64,000 bases of DNA from Mycobacterium sp. 050128 (GTDB taxonomy: Bacteria; Actinomycetota; Actinomycetes; Mycobacteriales; Mycobacteriaceae). Under the pieces are notes generated by a model. It made no database searches. It saw only the letters and a program-made list of their open reading frames with translations, and was not told the origin of the DNA. Shown here piece by piece: positions 25,351 through 34,145 of this stretch; position 1 is the first letter of the stretch, and each line of letters begins with the position of its first letter. Location of the stretch: contig NZ_JAZGLW010000006.1 of the NCBI RefSeq assembly GCF_036409155.1, positions 62,001 to 126,000 on the forward strand, given 5' to 3'. The translations under genes were made by a program, and so were the position numbers.

Positions 25351-26214
25351 CTACCAGTTTGCCGGTTGCGGTTTGTCACTGACCAGGGGATCAGGTGGGA
25401 TATACCGCGATGGCTGCGTTGTTCGCGCCATCGCGGTATAAAGTTGCGGGACCCTAAGGATGTCGGCCTGCCTTGGAAAAATCCTCTGAAACAGTAGGGA
25501 GTGGACCTCGGGGTCGGGGTCAGCGGCGCAGTCGACCAGAACGATCAACCGGTAGTCGCGGTCAGCTGCTTCCCTGACGGTGGTCAGCAGGGCGCCGCTG
25601 GTGTGAGCGCCGGCGACAATCAACGTGGTGACGCCGTGGTTAGTCAGCTGTTCGTCTAGATTCGTGGTGGAGAAGCCTCCCAGACGCGTCGTGCGAACTT
25701 GGATGTCGTGCGGGCGCACGGCCAAAGCGGGATGGAGCTCCGCGTCCGGAGTTCCGTTCTGCAACTGTCGCGCTCGAACGAGGGCAGAGAACTGCTTGTT
25801 GGTCATCGGGGGAAACCTGTTGTCCGAAGGATCAAATGCCATACGCGCGTGGATGACGTGGCCGTCGTGCAGGCGGATGACGTCGATCGCCGTGTTGATC
25901 TTCGTGACGAAGGCGCTGTGATCGGGCACGGCAGCGAGGACGCCTGGCTGACACCCGAGTAGCAGCAACGCACATTCATTCGGCTCGAGACTTCCTGCGG
26001 GAATGGGCGAGCGGCCGCGTGCCGGAGCTGACGACGGGAGGCGGGTAGGCCCCCCTACGTCTTGTGGGGTTTCTTCGTTCACGGTTGATTCGTCAACCGG
26101 GCCGCTGCGGAGTCGGCGATTCAATCGGGTCAATCGGCGCAGCACCGCTTCATCGAGTACCCGGATTCGCCGAGCTAAATAGCTTCCACAGTTTTTGAAA
26201 TCACGTGGGCTCAC
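25351..26214 (-). CDS. Isochorismatase-fold protein lacking canonical catalytic residues
   Basis: Predicted 287-residue protein with an isochorismatase/cysteine-hydrolase domain at about residues 80-265. The fold markers are clear: CALLLLGCQPG, HARMAFDP, TRLGGFSTTNLDEQL, VAGAHTSGALLTTVREAADRDY and FPRQADI. The usual Asp of the first strand is replaced by Gly and the nucleophile Cys region reads HTSGALLTT, as in a known subgroup with TSG in place of the Cys motif. Hydrolase activity is therefore doubtful. The first 75 residues are charged and non-conserved, so translation may start later, for example at GTG 26082. The C-terminal tail contains a strong DNA palindrome. Confidence 0.75.
   Translation of the reverse strand: MSPRDFKNCGSYLARRIRVLDEAVLRRLTRLNRRLRSGPVDESTVNEETPQDVGGPTRLPSSAPARGRSPIPAGSLEPNECALLLLGCQPGVLAAVPDHSAFVTKINTAIDVIRLHDGHVIHARMAFDPSDNRFPPMTNKQFSALVRARQLQNGTPDAELHPALAVRPHDIQVRTTRLGGFSTTNLDEQLTNHGVTTLIVAGAHTSGALLTTVREAADRDYRLIVLVDCAADPDPEVHSLLFQRIFPRQADILRVPQLYTAMARTTQPSRYIPPDPLVSDKPQPANW
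25401..25440. repeat. Perfect 14-bp inverted repeat within the isochorismatase-fold gene
   Basis: TATACCGCGATGGC (25401-25414) and GCCATCGCGGTATA (25427-25440) are exact reverse complements around a 12-base spacer. The hairpin falls in the 3' end of the coding sequence, in the tail beyond the conserved domain. It could act as an RNA stem-loop, an early terminator or a protein-binding site. Confidence 0.7.
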
Positions 26215-26343
26215 GTGCCTCCCGTCATGTCAAGACCGTTTGCGCGGCAGTGGGGGTGGATCGCAATTAGCAGCGAGCAACCGCATTTCAACGCACGACA
26301 TTCCGAAGCGTGCCCGGCTGTAGCGACGGTCGTACAACATTGG

Positions 26344-27531
26344 CTAGTCGTGCACCGCGCGGGTGAAGACGACTGGTACCGAGACCGCGCCCCATACCAG
26401 GCCCTGCACGAATCGGGTGTCCTGGTTCGGCGCGACACTAAATTCGTCGAACGCGCGGAACACCTCCTCGATAGCCACGCGAAGCTCCAGACGGGCCAAA
26501 TGCATACCAAGGCATTTGTGGATGCCGCTTCCGAAAGTTAGGTGGCGAATGTTGTTTCGATCGAACTGGGGCTGATCGGGCTCGGAGAACTCGGCGGGAT
26601 CGCGATTCGCCGCCGGCAGTGCCAGTAACACCCGTTCGCCGGCCCTGAGCCGCTGGCCGGCCACCGTTGTGTCGGCCTGGACGGTACGCCCGGTCACGAC
26701 GGGAGCGAACAGGCGCAGGGCCTCCTCCACGACTTGCGCGGACGGCGTCTGACGGGCTTGCGCCTGGACCTCCGGATTGGCCGCGAAATAGGCGAGGGTG
26801 GTGGACAGAGTCTTGTAGGTCGTATCGAACCCTGCACCGATCATGCTGAAGCCGATCGTGGCGATCACGTCGTCGGTGAGTTCCGGCATGTCGGGCTGCT
26901 TCTTGAGTAGATAGCTGATCAGGTCGTCACCGGGTGTCTCGCGTAGGGGGGCGACGATGACGTCTTGGACGAAGGTCAGCGCCGTACGCCACGCATCGAT
27001 CGCGCCACTGATGTCCTGCCCGCCCTGGTCCACTATGTAGCGAACACCGTCTCGAATGACGTCCATGTTCTGCCGTTGCACGCCGATCACCTGCAGGATC
27101 ATCTCCATCGGGATGGGCAGCGCGAACTCCGAAGCCAGGTCGACCGGAGACGTGAGCGTCGCCAGGGTATCGGCCGCCAACTTGCGCAGTGCCGGCTCGA
27201 AACCCGCAGTGCGACGCGGCGTGAACCAATCGCGCAGCAGGATGCGATACGTGCGGTGCTCGGGGTCTTCCAGCATCTGGGGAATCAGCGGGTTGCCGCC
27301 CGTCATGTCTGGGATGAGTGCCTCACCGGAGGTGAAGTCATTGGGTGCCGACGCGATGGCGTGAATCGGTTCGTAGCCTGTCGCGACCCAGAATCCACCA
27401 TGGTGGTCGCTCCACTGCATGGGGTGCTCATCGCGCAAATCCCGATACACGTCGTGAATACGGCGGGCGATGGTCTGGTCGTGGTGGTCGAAGTCTACTG
27501 TGGGGCGCCGATCGGTAACCGGCTGAACCAT
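26344..27531 (-). CDS. Cytochrome P450
   Basis: Predicted 395-residue class I bacterial P450 monooxygenase. Visible motifs: the I-helix oxygen-binding stretch MIGAGFDTTYK, the K-helix E..R pair in EEALRLF, and the haem signature FGSGIHKCLG with Cys340 as axial ligand. The start at ATG 27531 is preceded by AAGGAG eight bases upstream; an in-frame ATG at 27585 gives an unlikely extension. There is no adjacent ferredoxin; a lone 3Fe-4S ferredoxin gene lies 27 kb away at 54537. It is followed downstream by the isochorismatase-fold gene. The substrate is unknown; the mce operon nearby hints at hydrophobic molecules. Confidence 0.93.
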   Translation of the reverse strand: MVQPVTDRRPTVDFDHHDQTIARRIHDVYRDLRDEHPMQWSDHHGGFWVATGYEPIHAIASAPNDFTSGEALIPDMTGGNPLIPQMLEDPEHRTYRILLRDWFTPRRTAGFEPALRKLAADTLATLTSPVDLASEFALPIPMEMILQVIGVQRQNMDVIRDGVRYIVDQGGQDISGAIDAWRTALTFVQDVIVAPLRETPGDDLISYLLKKQPDMPELTDDVIATIGFSMIGAGFDTTYKTLSTTLAYFAANPEVQAQARQTPSAQVVEEALRLFAPVVTGRTVQADTTVAGQRLRAGERVLLALPAANRDPAEFSEPDQPQFDRNNIRHLTFGSGIHKCLGMHLARLELRVAIEEVFRAFDEFSVAPNQDTRFVQGLVWGAVSVPVVFTRAVHD

Positions 27532-27771
27532 GTTGGGGACTCCTTTTCGCGGAAGAAGACGCATCGGCGTGACCCAGCACACCACCGATCACTCTTTCTC
27601 ACCGGGGCAGCGATGGGAAGGACGGTGTGTGGTGCTGTCACTACTCCGCTGCCGGCCCCGAGGACACCGGTGTGCGATGCCGTCGTTGTGCGTCCACATC
27701 TGTAACGGTGTTTTCGATCAACGAATCATGCCGGTGTACAGCGTGATCCGTGCCCGTCGCTTTGACTGGTT

Positions 27772-29253
27772 TCAGCGCTCGGGCGGTAGCAGCATTGACT
27801 GCCATGTTTGGGCAGGGCGATCTCGGGCGAGGTTAGATTGGGTATGGGGCATTCCATCCGGCCCGATGTAGTTACCGGTGGCCGGGTCGTACTGGGCCAC
27901 GGCTATGGGCGGCGGTACGGGCGCCGCCGGCGTTGTTGCGTCCGGAGGCGTCGTGTGGGGCGGAGGCGGCACCTCCCCCGGACGAAGTTGCGGGACGCCT
28001 TGTCCCGACAGCGTCGCGTTCGGATCGCCCTTCCAGTTGTAGCCGTCGTTAAGTGGCACGTACTGCTCGTCGCTTTCACACATCTTCGCGGTGGGTGCCC
28101 GCTTACCCGACTTACCCACGCACGGTAGGTTGCGCGCTCCGCGCACATTAAACGGGGAGTCCTGAGGAACCCGGCAATACAGGTCGCCTGCGTGACGCTC
28201 TGGATAGTCCACGTCAGTCGGTGGCCGCTGTTGGCTCGCCGGTAGATAGCCGGTCTGACAAGGCGGTGGCACGTTGATGTTAAGGCCAAAGGTGACGAAC
28301 GCGCCGCGGTAAGCAGTCGGGTTGTGCAGGTTGGGAACCAATAGGCTGTCGAGGATGCCGACCGCTTGGGGCACAAGGACAAGCAGTTGTTCGATGCCGG
28401 GATGATAAGTGACTGCGACGTCGGCAATGCTTACGAGATTGGCCATCAGGATGGGCAACGTCGGCTGTAGCCGCTCGAACAACTGCCTGCCCTCGTCCAC
28501 GACGCCGGGTCCGTTTTGAAGTATACCTCGAACCGCAGCATCCTTCTGGTTGACCTGTGAACTGATGGCAGCCAGATGTGCGGCCCAGGCCTGAATGGAA
28601 CCTGATGTCTCGCTTTGTGTATCCAATACTGGCTTGGCTTGGTCGATCAAGTTGGTGAGAGGTTCGAGGTTGGCGCGGGCGTCAATCGCCAGGGCTGTCG
28701 ACCCCTTTATCAGCCGTCTCAAGTCTGGCCCGAGCCCGGTGAGGGCCGCGTCCCCCTCGTCAACGACGGTCTTGAGGTTCTCACGTGGGATCGCCTCGAG
28801 GCCGCGGTTCGTGTCGTCCAACAAGGTGCCGATGTCCGGTGGCACCGATGTTCTAGCCAGCGGGATCACATCGCCGTCTTTTAGTGCCGTTGTACCGGCA
28901 TCGGCGCGGGGGATGAGATCGACGAACTGCTCTCCGACGGCCGAGCGGCTATGCACCCGCGCATCGACACTGGCCGGGATTTTGGAGTTGGAGTCAAGCG
29001 AAAGATCGGCCTCAATGCCCGTGTTGGTCATCCGCACGTCGGCGACTCGGCCCACTTCGAGCCCCCGATAGGTAACTTGACCCGACTTGTACAGGCCGCC
29101 TGTACTCGGCAGTTGGATGGTGACCGTGTACCTGCCGATGCCGAAAAGTAGGCTAGGCAACCCCATGTAGCCGAAGGCCATCACTAGTCCCGCGATGGTC
29201 GAGACTATCGCGAATACGAACAACTGGATCTTGAGCCGTCGAGTCAGTCGCAT
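27772..29253 (-). CDS. mceF: MceF-type lipid-transport protein
   Basis: Predicted 493-residue last subunit of the Mce complex. An N-terminal membrane anchor (residues 8-28) precedes the MCE domain (about 40-120, with VTYRGLEVGRVADVRM), a helical region that builds the transport channel, and a Pro-rich C-terminal tail (about 420-480). Mce proteins A-F assemble into a tunnel that carries lipids through the periplasm to the YrbE permease. The start follows the MceE stop by one base. The operon ends here; a 240-base gap separates it from the P450 gene start. Confidence 0.9.
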   Translation of the reverse strand: MRLTRRLKIQLFVFAIVSTIAGLVMAFGYMGLPSLLFGIGRYTVTIQLPSTGGLYKSGQVTYRGLEVGRVADVRMTNTGIEADLSLDSNSKIPASVDARVHSRSAVGEQFVDLIPRADAGTTALKDGDVIPLARTSVPPDIGTLLDDTNRGLEAIPRENLKTVVDEGDAALTGLGPDLRRLIKGSTALAIDARANLEPLTNLIDQAKPVLDTQSETSGSIQAWAAHLAAISSQVNQKDAAVRGILQNGPGVVDEGRQLFERLQPTLPILMANLVSIADVAVTYHPGIEQLLVLVPQAVGILDSLLVPNLHNPTAYRGAFVTFGLNINVPPPCQTGYLPASQQRPPTDVDYPERHAGDLYCRVPQDSPFNVRGARNLPCVGKSGKRAPTAKMCESDEQYVPLNDGYNWKGDPNATLSGQGVPQLRPGEVPPPPHTTPPDATTPAAPVPPPIAVAQYDPATGNYIGPDGMPHTQSNLARDRPAQTWQSMLLPPER

Positions 29254-29254
29254 G

Positions 29255-30388
29255 TCAGCGGCCCTGATCTGCGATGTACGGGGCTGTGAGCGGGTTGCCA
29301 GCCGTATAGGGGCTGGGCATCTGTCCGATCGTGCGGCCCCACTGCATCTCGAGTTCGGTCAGGTTTCCTTCCCAGCGGGTTCCGGTGAAGAATCCCGCGT
29401 CGAGACGGCTCAGGGTCAGATCGAAGATGCCGGTGAGATTGACGTAGTCGCCGCGGAAGAAGTTGCCGATATTTTCTTTGACGAAGGGGAAGGTTGTAAG
29501 GAAACTCAGTGATCTGACCGCTGCCGGGCCCGCGTTGGCCACGGACTCCAGCACGGGTCCAATGGCATCAAGTTCCTTCACGAGGTTGTCCTTTGTCTGG
29601 TTGACCGTATCGGCGGTCAGAGCGCTGAACTTACCGAGTTCGTCGAGCGCGTCGGCCAGATGCTGTCGTTGGTCATTGAGCACTGAAAGTGCTTGCGGAA
29701 TCGTCTTGAGTGCCTTATCAACAACGGGCTTCTGATTCACGATCTGCTCGAGCAGCCTGTTAAGGCTATCCGTCGCCGCGATGATGTCTTGAGTCTGGTC
29801 CTTGACCTTGTCGATGAAGATGTTGAGCTGTTCGATCAGACTCCTGACATCGGTTTCACGACCAGCGAACGCCGTGCTCAGCGACTTTGTGATGTCTTGA
29901 ATTTGACCGATCCCACCGCCGTTGAGAAGCATGGACACCGTTGCAAGCGTCTGCTCAGTTGTCGGGTATGCCTTGCCCGCTGATAGCGGAATGAGTGATC
30001 CGGCGTGCAGCTTGCCCTGTCGTGCAGCATTTTTCGGCGGTGCCAGCTCAATGTGGAGTGATCCAAGCAGACTGGTTTGACCGATGGTCGCCGTGGCGTT
30101 GGCGGGTAGATCTACGTCACCGTTAATCGTCATCGTCAGCAGCGCGTTCCATCCCTGCCGTTCGATCTTCGTGACTGTTCCGACGTTGACGTCGCCGACA
30201 CGGACTCTTGAGTTCTGCTGAATATTGCCGACATCTGGCATCTGTGCCTGGACGATGAAGGATCCCGGTCCGTGCCCTTGCGTACCGGGCAGCGGCAGGG
30301 AATTGGCGCCCCTCCATCCGCATCCAGACGTACCGACGAGGACGGTAGCCACTATCGCGCTGATGCGTGCGCCAGTGCCGGCGGTCAT
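29255..30388 (-). CDS. mceE: MceE-type lipoprotein
   Basis: Predicted 377-residue Mce subunit with a lipoprotein signal: hydrophobic residues 9-20, then VGTSGC with lipidation at Cys23, as is usual for MceE (LprK/LprN type). The MCE domain (about 40-120) contains IQQNSRVRVGDVNVGTV. A long helical region (130-330) follows. Its ATG overlaps the mceD stop by four bases. The lipid anchor probably holds the complex to the membrane outer face. Which lipid class the complex moves cannot be told. Confidence 0.92.
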   Translation of the reverse strand: MTAGTGARISAIVATVLVGTSGCGWRGANSLPLPGTQGHGPGSFIVQAQMPDVGNIQQNSRVRVGDVNVGTVTKIERQGWNALLTMTINGDVDLPANATATIGQTSLLGSLHIELAPPKNAARQGKLHAGSLIPLSAGKAYPTTEQTLATVSMLLNGGGIGQIQDITKSLSTAFAGRETDVRSLIEQLNIFIDKVKDQTQDIIAATDSLNRLLEQIVNQKPVVDKALKTIPQALSVLNDQRQHLADALDELGKFSALTADTVNQTKDNLVKELDAIGPVLESVANAGPAAVRSLSFLTTFPFVKENIGNFFRGDYVNLTGIFDLTLSRLDAGFFTGTRWEGNLTELEMQWGRTIGQMPSPYTAGNPLTAPYIADQGR

Positions 30389-31710
30389 GATCCGGCCCCC
30401 GCCGGGACCATCAAGTCGTGCAGACTGCCAGTTGCCACCGGCGTTGCTTCGGAGGGCAGAGGGTGGGTATCCGCGGCGGGCGAAGGTGCCGCAATGCCTT
30501 GCGGCGGTTGGGCTGTTGTGACCTGCGAGGGCGCCGGTGGAACATAATCCGGGCGCAGCCAGTCTTCGCTGTACGTGATTTCATTGGGCCGCGCTCCGGC
30601 TCCGACAATGGGGTTCGCGCCAAAAGGAAGGAAGTTGTACTGCCGGTTCTTGATGATCGGAGCAAGGTACTGCACACATAGCTTCGAGGCCTGATCAGCG
30701 CCCAGGCGTGAGGCTGCTTGGATCGCTCCGCACAGGAACTGGATCGGATTCTGGAAGTTGTTCAACGAGAACGCGCCACGAAATCCGCCCTGTGCCACGG
30801 GATAGATATCGGCGAAGTTCGCGATTTCCGTCGGCGCGGTATGCAGCGTTTGCTTGATGTCATCGAGGCTTTGATTCAAGGCCACGCTGATCGAAGAGAG
30901 TTTGTCGCTGGCGAGGCCGATCGGTTCCCGATTCTCAGTGACGAAGCTCTGTACATCGGTGACCACATCGTTGATATCGCCTATTGCCTCGCCGACCTCG
31001 TCAGGTTGATTATCGAGGAGCGCGGTGGTAGCAGCCAAGTTCTGATTGAGCGCGCGCATGAGGTCTCGGCTATCTCGCAATGCCGATAGCAGGGTCGACA
31101 GATCCTTAACGGTGCCGAACACATCTCGGCTATGGTCGCCGAGCGCTGAAAAAGCTTGGGAGAGTTTGACGATCGTGCTGTGGATGTTGAGGCCCTCACC
31201 GCGCAGGTTGTCGGCCGCAGTGTTGACCAGCGATCCCAGCGGGCTGACGCCGCCTGGTTCTGTCGGTTGTAGCGACTTGACAAGTTTTTGCAGCTGCGTC
31301 CGCAGGTCGTCCCACTCGACGGGTACGGCGGTGCGCTCGCTCGGGATCACCGCGTCATTGGCCATGACCGGGCCCTTGGTGTAGGCCGGCACGAGCTGGA
31401 CAGCGCGCGCGGAGATTAGGGAGGGCGAAAGGATTACTGCCTTGGCTTCGGCCGGGACTTTGTACTTGCCGTCGACCCAAAAGTTAATTTTGACCTGTTG
31501 GGGCTGAGCTTCGATCGTCTCGATCGCGCCGACTCGCACGCCGAGGATGCGCACATCGTCGCCGGCGTAGATACCCATGGCGTTCGCGAAGTAGCCGGTG
31601 ATACGGGTGCGGTGGGCGACGTCCCAGGCACGTACCGTTGCCAGCGTGCCGCCGACGAGCGCCAACACGAGCCCGAGCGCCGCCGCTATTTGCCACTTAC
31701 GCTTTGTCAT
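30385..31710 (-). CDS. mceD: MceD-type lipid-transport protein
   Basis: Predicted 441-residue subunit with one N-terminal membrane helix (residues 7-27), an MCE domain (about 35-115, with YAGDDVRILGVRVGAIETIE), a helical stretch and a Pro/Ala-rich C-terminus (about 385-425). The start at ATG 31710 overlaps the mceC stop (ATGA) and gives the normal length; the frame is open far upstream, but that part lies inside mceC and is not protein-like. Confidence 0.9.
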   Translation of the reverse strand: MTKRKWQIAAALGLVLALVGGTLATVRAWDVAHRTRITGYFANAMGIYAGDDVRILGVRVGAIETIEAQPQQVKINFWVDGKYKVPAEAKAVILSPSLISARAVQLVPAYTKGPVMANDAVIPSERTAVPVEWDDLRTQLQKLVKSLQPTEPGGVSPLGSLVNTAADNLRGEGLNIHSTIVKLSQAFSALGDHSRDVFGTVKDLSTLLSALRDSRDLMRALNQNLAATTALLDNQPDEVGEAIGDINDVVTDVQSFVTENREPIGLASDKLSSISVALNQSLDDIKQTLHTAPTEIANFADIYPVAQGGFRGAFSLNNFQNPIQFLCGAIQAASRLGADQASKLCVQYLAPIIKNRQYNFLPFGANPIVGAGARPNEITYSEDWLRPDYVPPAPSQVTTAQPPQGIAAPSPAADTHPLPSEATPVATGSLHDLMVPAGAGS

Positions 31711-33065
31711 TGGTGCCCTCCTGCCGGCGCGGGGCTGCCCGGTGGTGACGAGTCGGCCGGGCGCTGAAGCGGATCGTTGACGTACACCGGCGGTGTGGTT
31801 GGCGCCTGTCTGACGTCTGCGGGTGGTCCCGGTGGCGGGCCGCCTGGCGCGGGCGCTGGCAGCGGTTCGCGGTACGGGTAGCAACCGGGACCGGGTAACA
31901 CCAATCCTATTGGACCACAAGGTAGGTCGCCCGGATTACCGGTGATGGCGTCAGGCAGATGCATGCTAGGTGGGCCGCCTTGGCCGGTGCGCGGGTACGG
32001 CATCGGAAGCCCCGGCGTCCCCGGTTGGCCCACTTGCGGATCCACCAGTTGTGACGGAGCAAGCACATTGGGGTCCAAGCCCAAGTCGGAGAAGGCAGCA
32101 TCAATGAAGGGCTGGAGGAACTGCCCCGGCAAGATGTTGGACACATACCCTTTAAAAAAAGGTCCAGACGAAATCGATTCGCCCAGGGTCATCGAATAGG
32201 TGTTGAGACGCTTGATCGCGTCTTGTAACGACGCTTTGCGGTGCTCAAGGATCTTCAGTACACCGTTGAGTTTGTCCAGTGCGGGCTTGAACGTCTGCCG
32301 GTTTTCGGCGACGAAGTCATGCACCTGTCGGCTGACGGCCGAGATGTTTCCGGCGATAGTGTCAAGGGCATTGCTTTGCGAGCGCAGTGCTGCCAGTAGT
32401 GCGTTGGTGTCGCCAACGAGGTTGACGATTTGATCGCTGCGTTCCGACAACACCCGGGAGACCTTGCTGGCGTGCGACAGCAACGATCGCACCTGCTCGT
32501 CACGTTGGGCAATGGTGTCAGCGAACCGGGACGCGCCTTGCACCGCGGCTCGCACATCGGGTGGAGTTTCCGAAAACGTCTGAGCCAGGGTCGCTAGCGA
32601 GGCGGACAGCTCGTTTGTGTTGAGTCCGTTGACCGTTGTCGACAGGTCGCCCAGAGCGTCCGCGAGCTGGTAAGGCGACGTGGTCCGGCCTATCGGTATG
32701 GGGATCGACTGATGCCCGCCGCCGCGGGGCGTGACTTCGACGAATTTGGCGCCGAGAACGGTCTTTGTCTTGATCGCGGCTTCGGACCGATCGCCGACCT
32801 GGACATCGCCGTCGATATGGAATTTCACCAACACTTGGTCGCCATCGAGGTCGATGCTGGAGACTTTGCCCACGCGCAGGCCAGCGACCTCGACCGCCGA
32901 GTCGGGACGCAAGCCCGCGGCGTCGCCGAAATACGCTGAGTAATCGTGTGTCCCGTTGATGAAGGGCAACTTGTTGTAATTGAGCACACCCACTACCAGG
33001 GTGGCGGTGACCAGGGTTCCTATCACGCCGACCTTGATCGGGCCGCGTTCCGTCATCTCTCTCAT
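31707..33065 (-). CDS. mceC: MceC-type lipid-transport protein
   Basis: Predicted 452-residue subunit: N-terminal membrane helix (residues 9-26), MCE domain (about 35-115, LRPDSAVEVAGLRVGKVSSID), long helical region, and a Pro/Gly-rich C-terminal third (from about 350). The ATG at 33065 overlaps the mceB stop by four bases, a better start than the in-frame ATG at 33158 inside mceB. Two Cys in the tail (DLPCGP, GPGCYP) may form a disulfide. Confidence 0.9.
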   Translation of the reverse strand: MREMTERGPIKVGVIGTLVTATLVVGVLNYNKLPFINGTHDYSAYFGDAAGLRPDSAVEVAGLRVGKVSSIDLDGDQVLVKFHIDGDVQVGDRSEAAIKTKTVLGAKFVEVTPRGGGHQSIPIPIGRTTSPYQLADALGDLSTTVNGLNTNELSASLATLAQTFSETPPDVRAAVQGASRFADTIAQRDEQVRSLLSHASKVSRVLSERSDQIVNLVGDTNALLAALRSQSNALDTIAGNISAVSRQVHDFVAENRQTFKPALDKLNGVLKILEHRKASLQDAIKRLNTYSMTLGESISSGPFFKGYVSNILPGQFLQPFIDAAFSDLGLDPNVLAPSQLVDPQVGQPGTPGLPMPYPRTGQGGPPSMHLPDAITGNPGDLPCGPIGLVLPGPGCYPYREPLPAPAPGGPPPGPPADVRQAPTTPPVYVNDPLQRPADSSPPGSPAPAGGHQ

Positions 33066-34099
33066 GATTTTGGTGTGCACCGACCCGACGGCTGACCGAT
33101 CAGCTTGATGTAGACCGGCTGACCGCCGTGCCCGTTCACCTTCAGGATTGCCTCGCAAATGTAGAACGCGAACCAGTCTCCATAAAGACCCTGGCGGCCC
33201 AGCATCTTGTAGGCGTCCGGAAGTGTGTTGATGAGATCGTCCAAATAGGCGGCATCATTGAGTACCAGCGTGGACGTTCGGTCGGTTTCATGGACGACCT
33301 TTTTGATCGGGGGCCGCGAGCGTTGGAGCAGTTGAGCCAATGAGTCCGACGCGGCATTGGTGTACGCGACCGAGTTGGTGATGTCTTGCTTGCGTCCGGC
33401 TAATGTCTGGGTGAGAGACGCGATGTTGTCGATCGCTTGGGCGAACTGCTTGTTGTTATCATCAAAAGACCCCAGGACGGTGTCGAGGTTATTGATGACG
33501 TGGCCGATCAAATCGTCTCGGTCGGCCAGAGTATTCGTCAATACGGCGGTCTGTGCCAGGAGTGACCCGATGGTGTCACCTTCTCCCTGGAATGCCAGGA
33601 TCAGTTGTGACGACAGCGCATTGACTTGGTCAGGATCCAACGCCTGGAACAGCGGGCGAAACCCGCCGATCAGCGTGTCCAGATCGAGCGCTGGTGCGGT
33701 GCGCGACAACGGAATCGTCGCGCCGGGATTGAGTCTGTGGCCGCTGGCCGCACCGTCACCCTGCTCCAACTGCAGGTAACGATCGCCATACAGGTTGTCG
33801 TAACGGATGATCGCCCGACTGCTGCCGGTGAGCGCCACCGAGTCTTCAATCTTGAAGTCGACGCGCGCTGTCGCATCGGGTTGAATTTTGATGGTCTTTA
33901 CTTTCCCGACTTCAACTCCGGCGATTCGCACGAAGCTGCCGCTCTTGAGTCCCCCCACATTCGTGAATACAGCACTGAAGCTCCGCTGCGGTTCGAAACG
34001 GAGCTGCGCGAAGACCGCAAGAAGCGCAATCAGTCCCAGCAGACACACGGAGGTGAAGATCGCCAGACGCCAAAGCGTGGCTATGAGAAGATCTTTCAT
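33062..34099 (-). CDS. mceB: MceB-type lipid-transport protein
   Basis: Predicted 345-residue subunit with an N-terminal membrane helix (residues 9-31), an MCE domain (about 38-115, LKSGSFVRIAGVEVGKVKTIKI) and a helical C-terminal part without a Pro-rich tail, as usual for MceB. Cys residues near the C-terminus (FYICEA, SGRCTP) are typical. It starts 46 bases after the mceA stop, the largest gap within the operon. Confidence 0.9.
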   Translation of the reverse strand: MKDLLIATLWRLAIFTSVCLLGLIALLAVFAQLRFEPQRSFSAVFTNVGGLKSGSFVRIAGVEVGKVKTIKIQPDATARVDFKIEDSVALTGSSRAIIRYDNLYGDRYLQLEQGDGAASGHRLNPGATIPLSRTAPALDLDTLIGGFRPLFQALDPDQVNALSSQLILAFQGEGDTIGSLLAQTAVLTNTLADRDDLIGHVINNLDTVLGSFDDNNKQFAQAIDNIASLTQTLAGRKQDITNSVAYTNAASDSLAQLLQRSRPPIKKVVHETDRTSTLVLNDAAYLDDLINTLPDAYKMLGRQGLYGDWFAFYICEAILKVNGHGGQPVYIKLIGQPSGRCTPKS

Positions 34100-34145
34100 C
34101 CTATGTCGTCTCCTAGCATCATGAGCGGTGTCTTCGCCGACGGGG

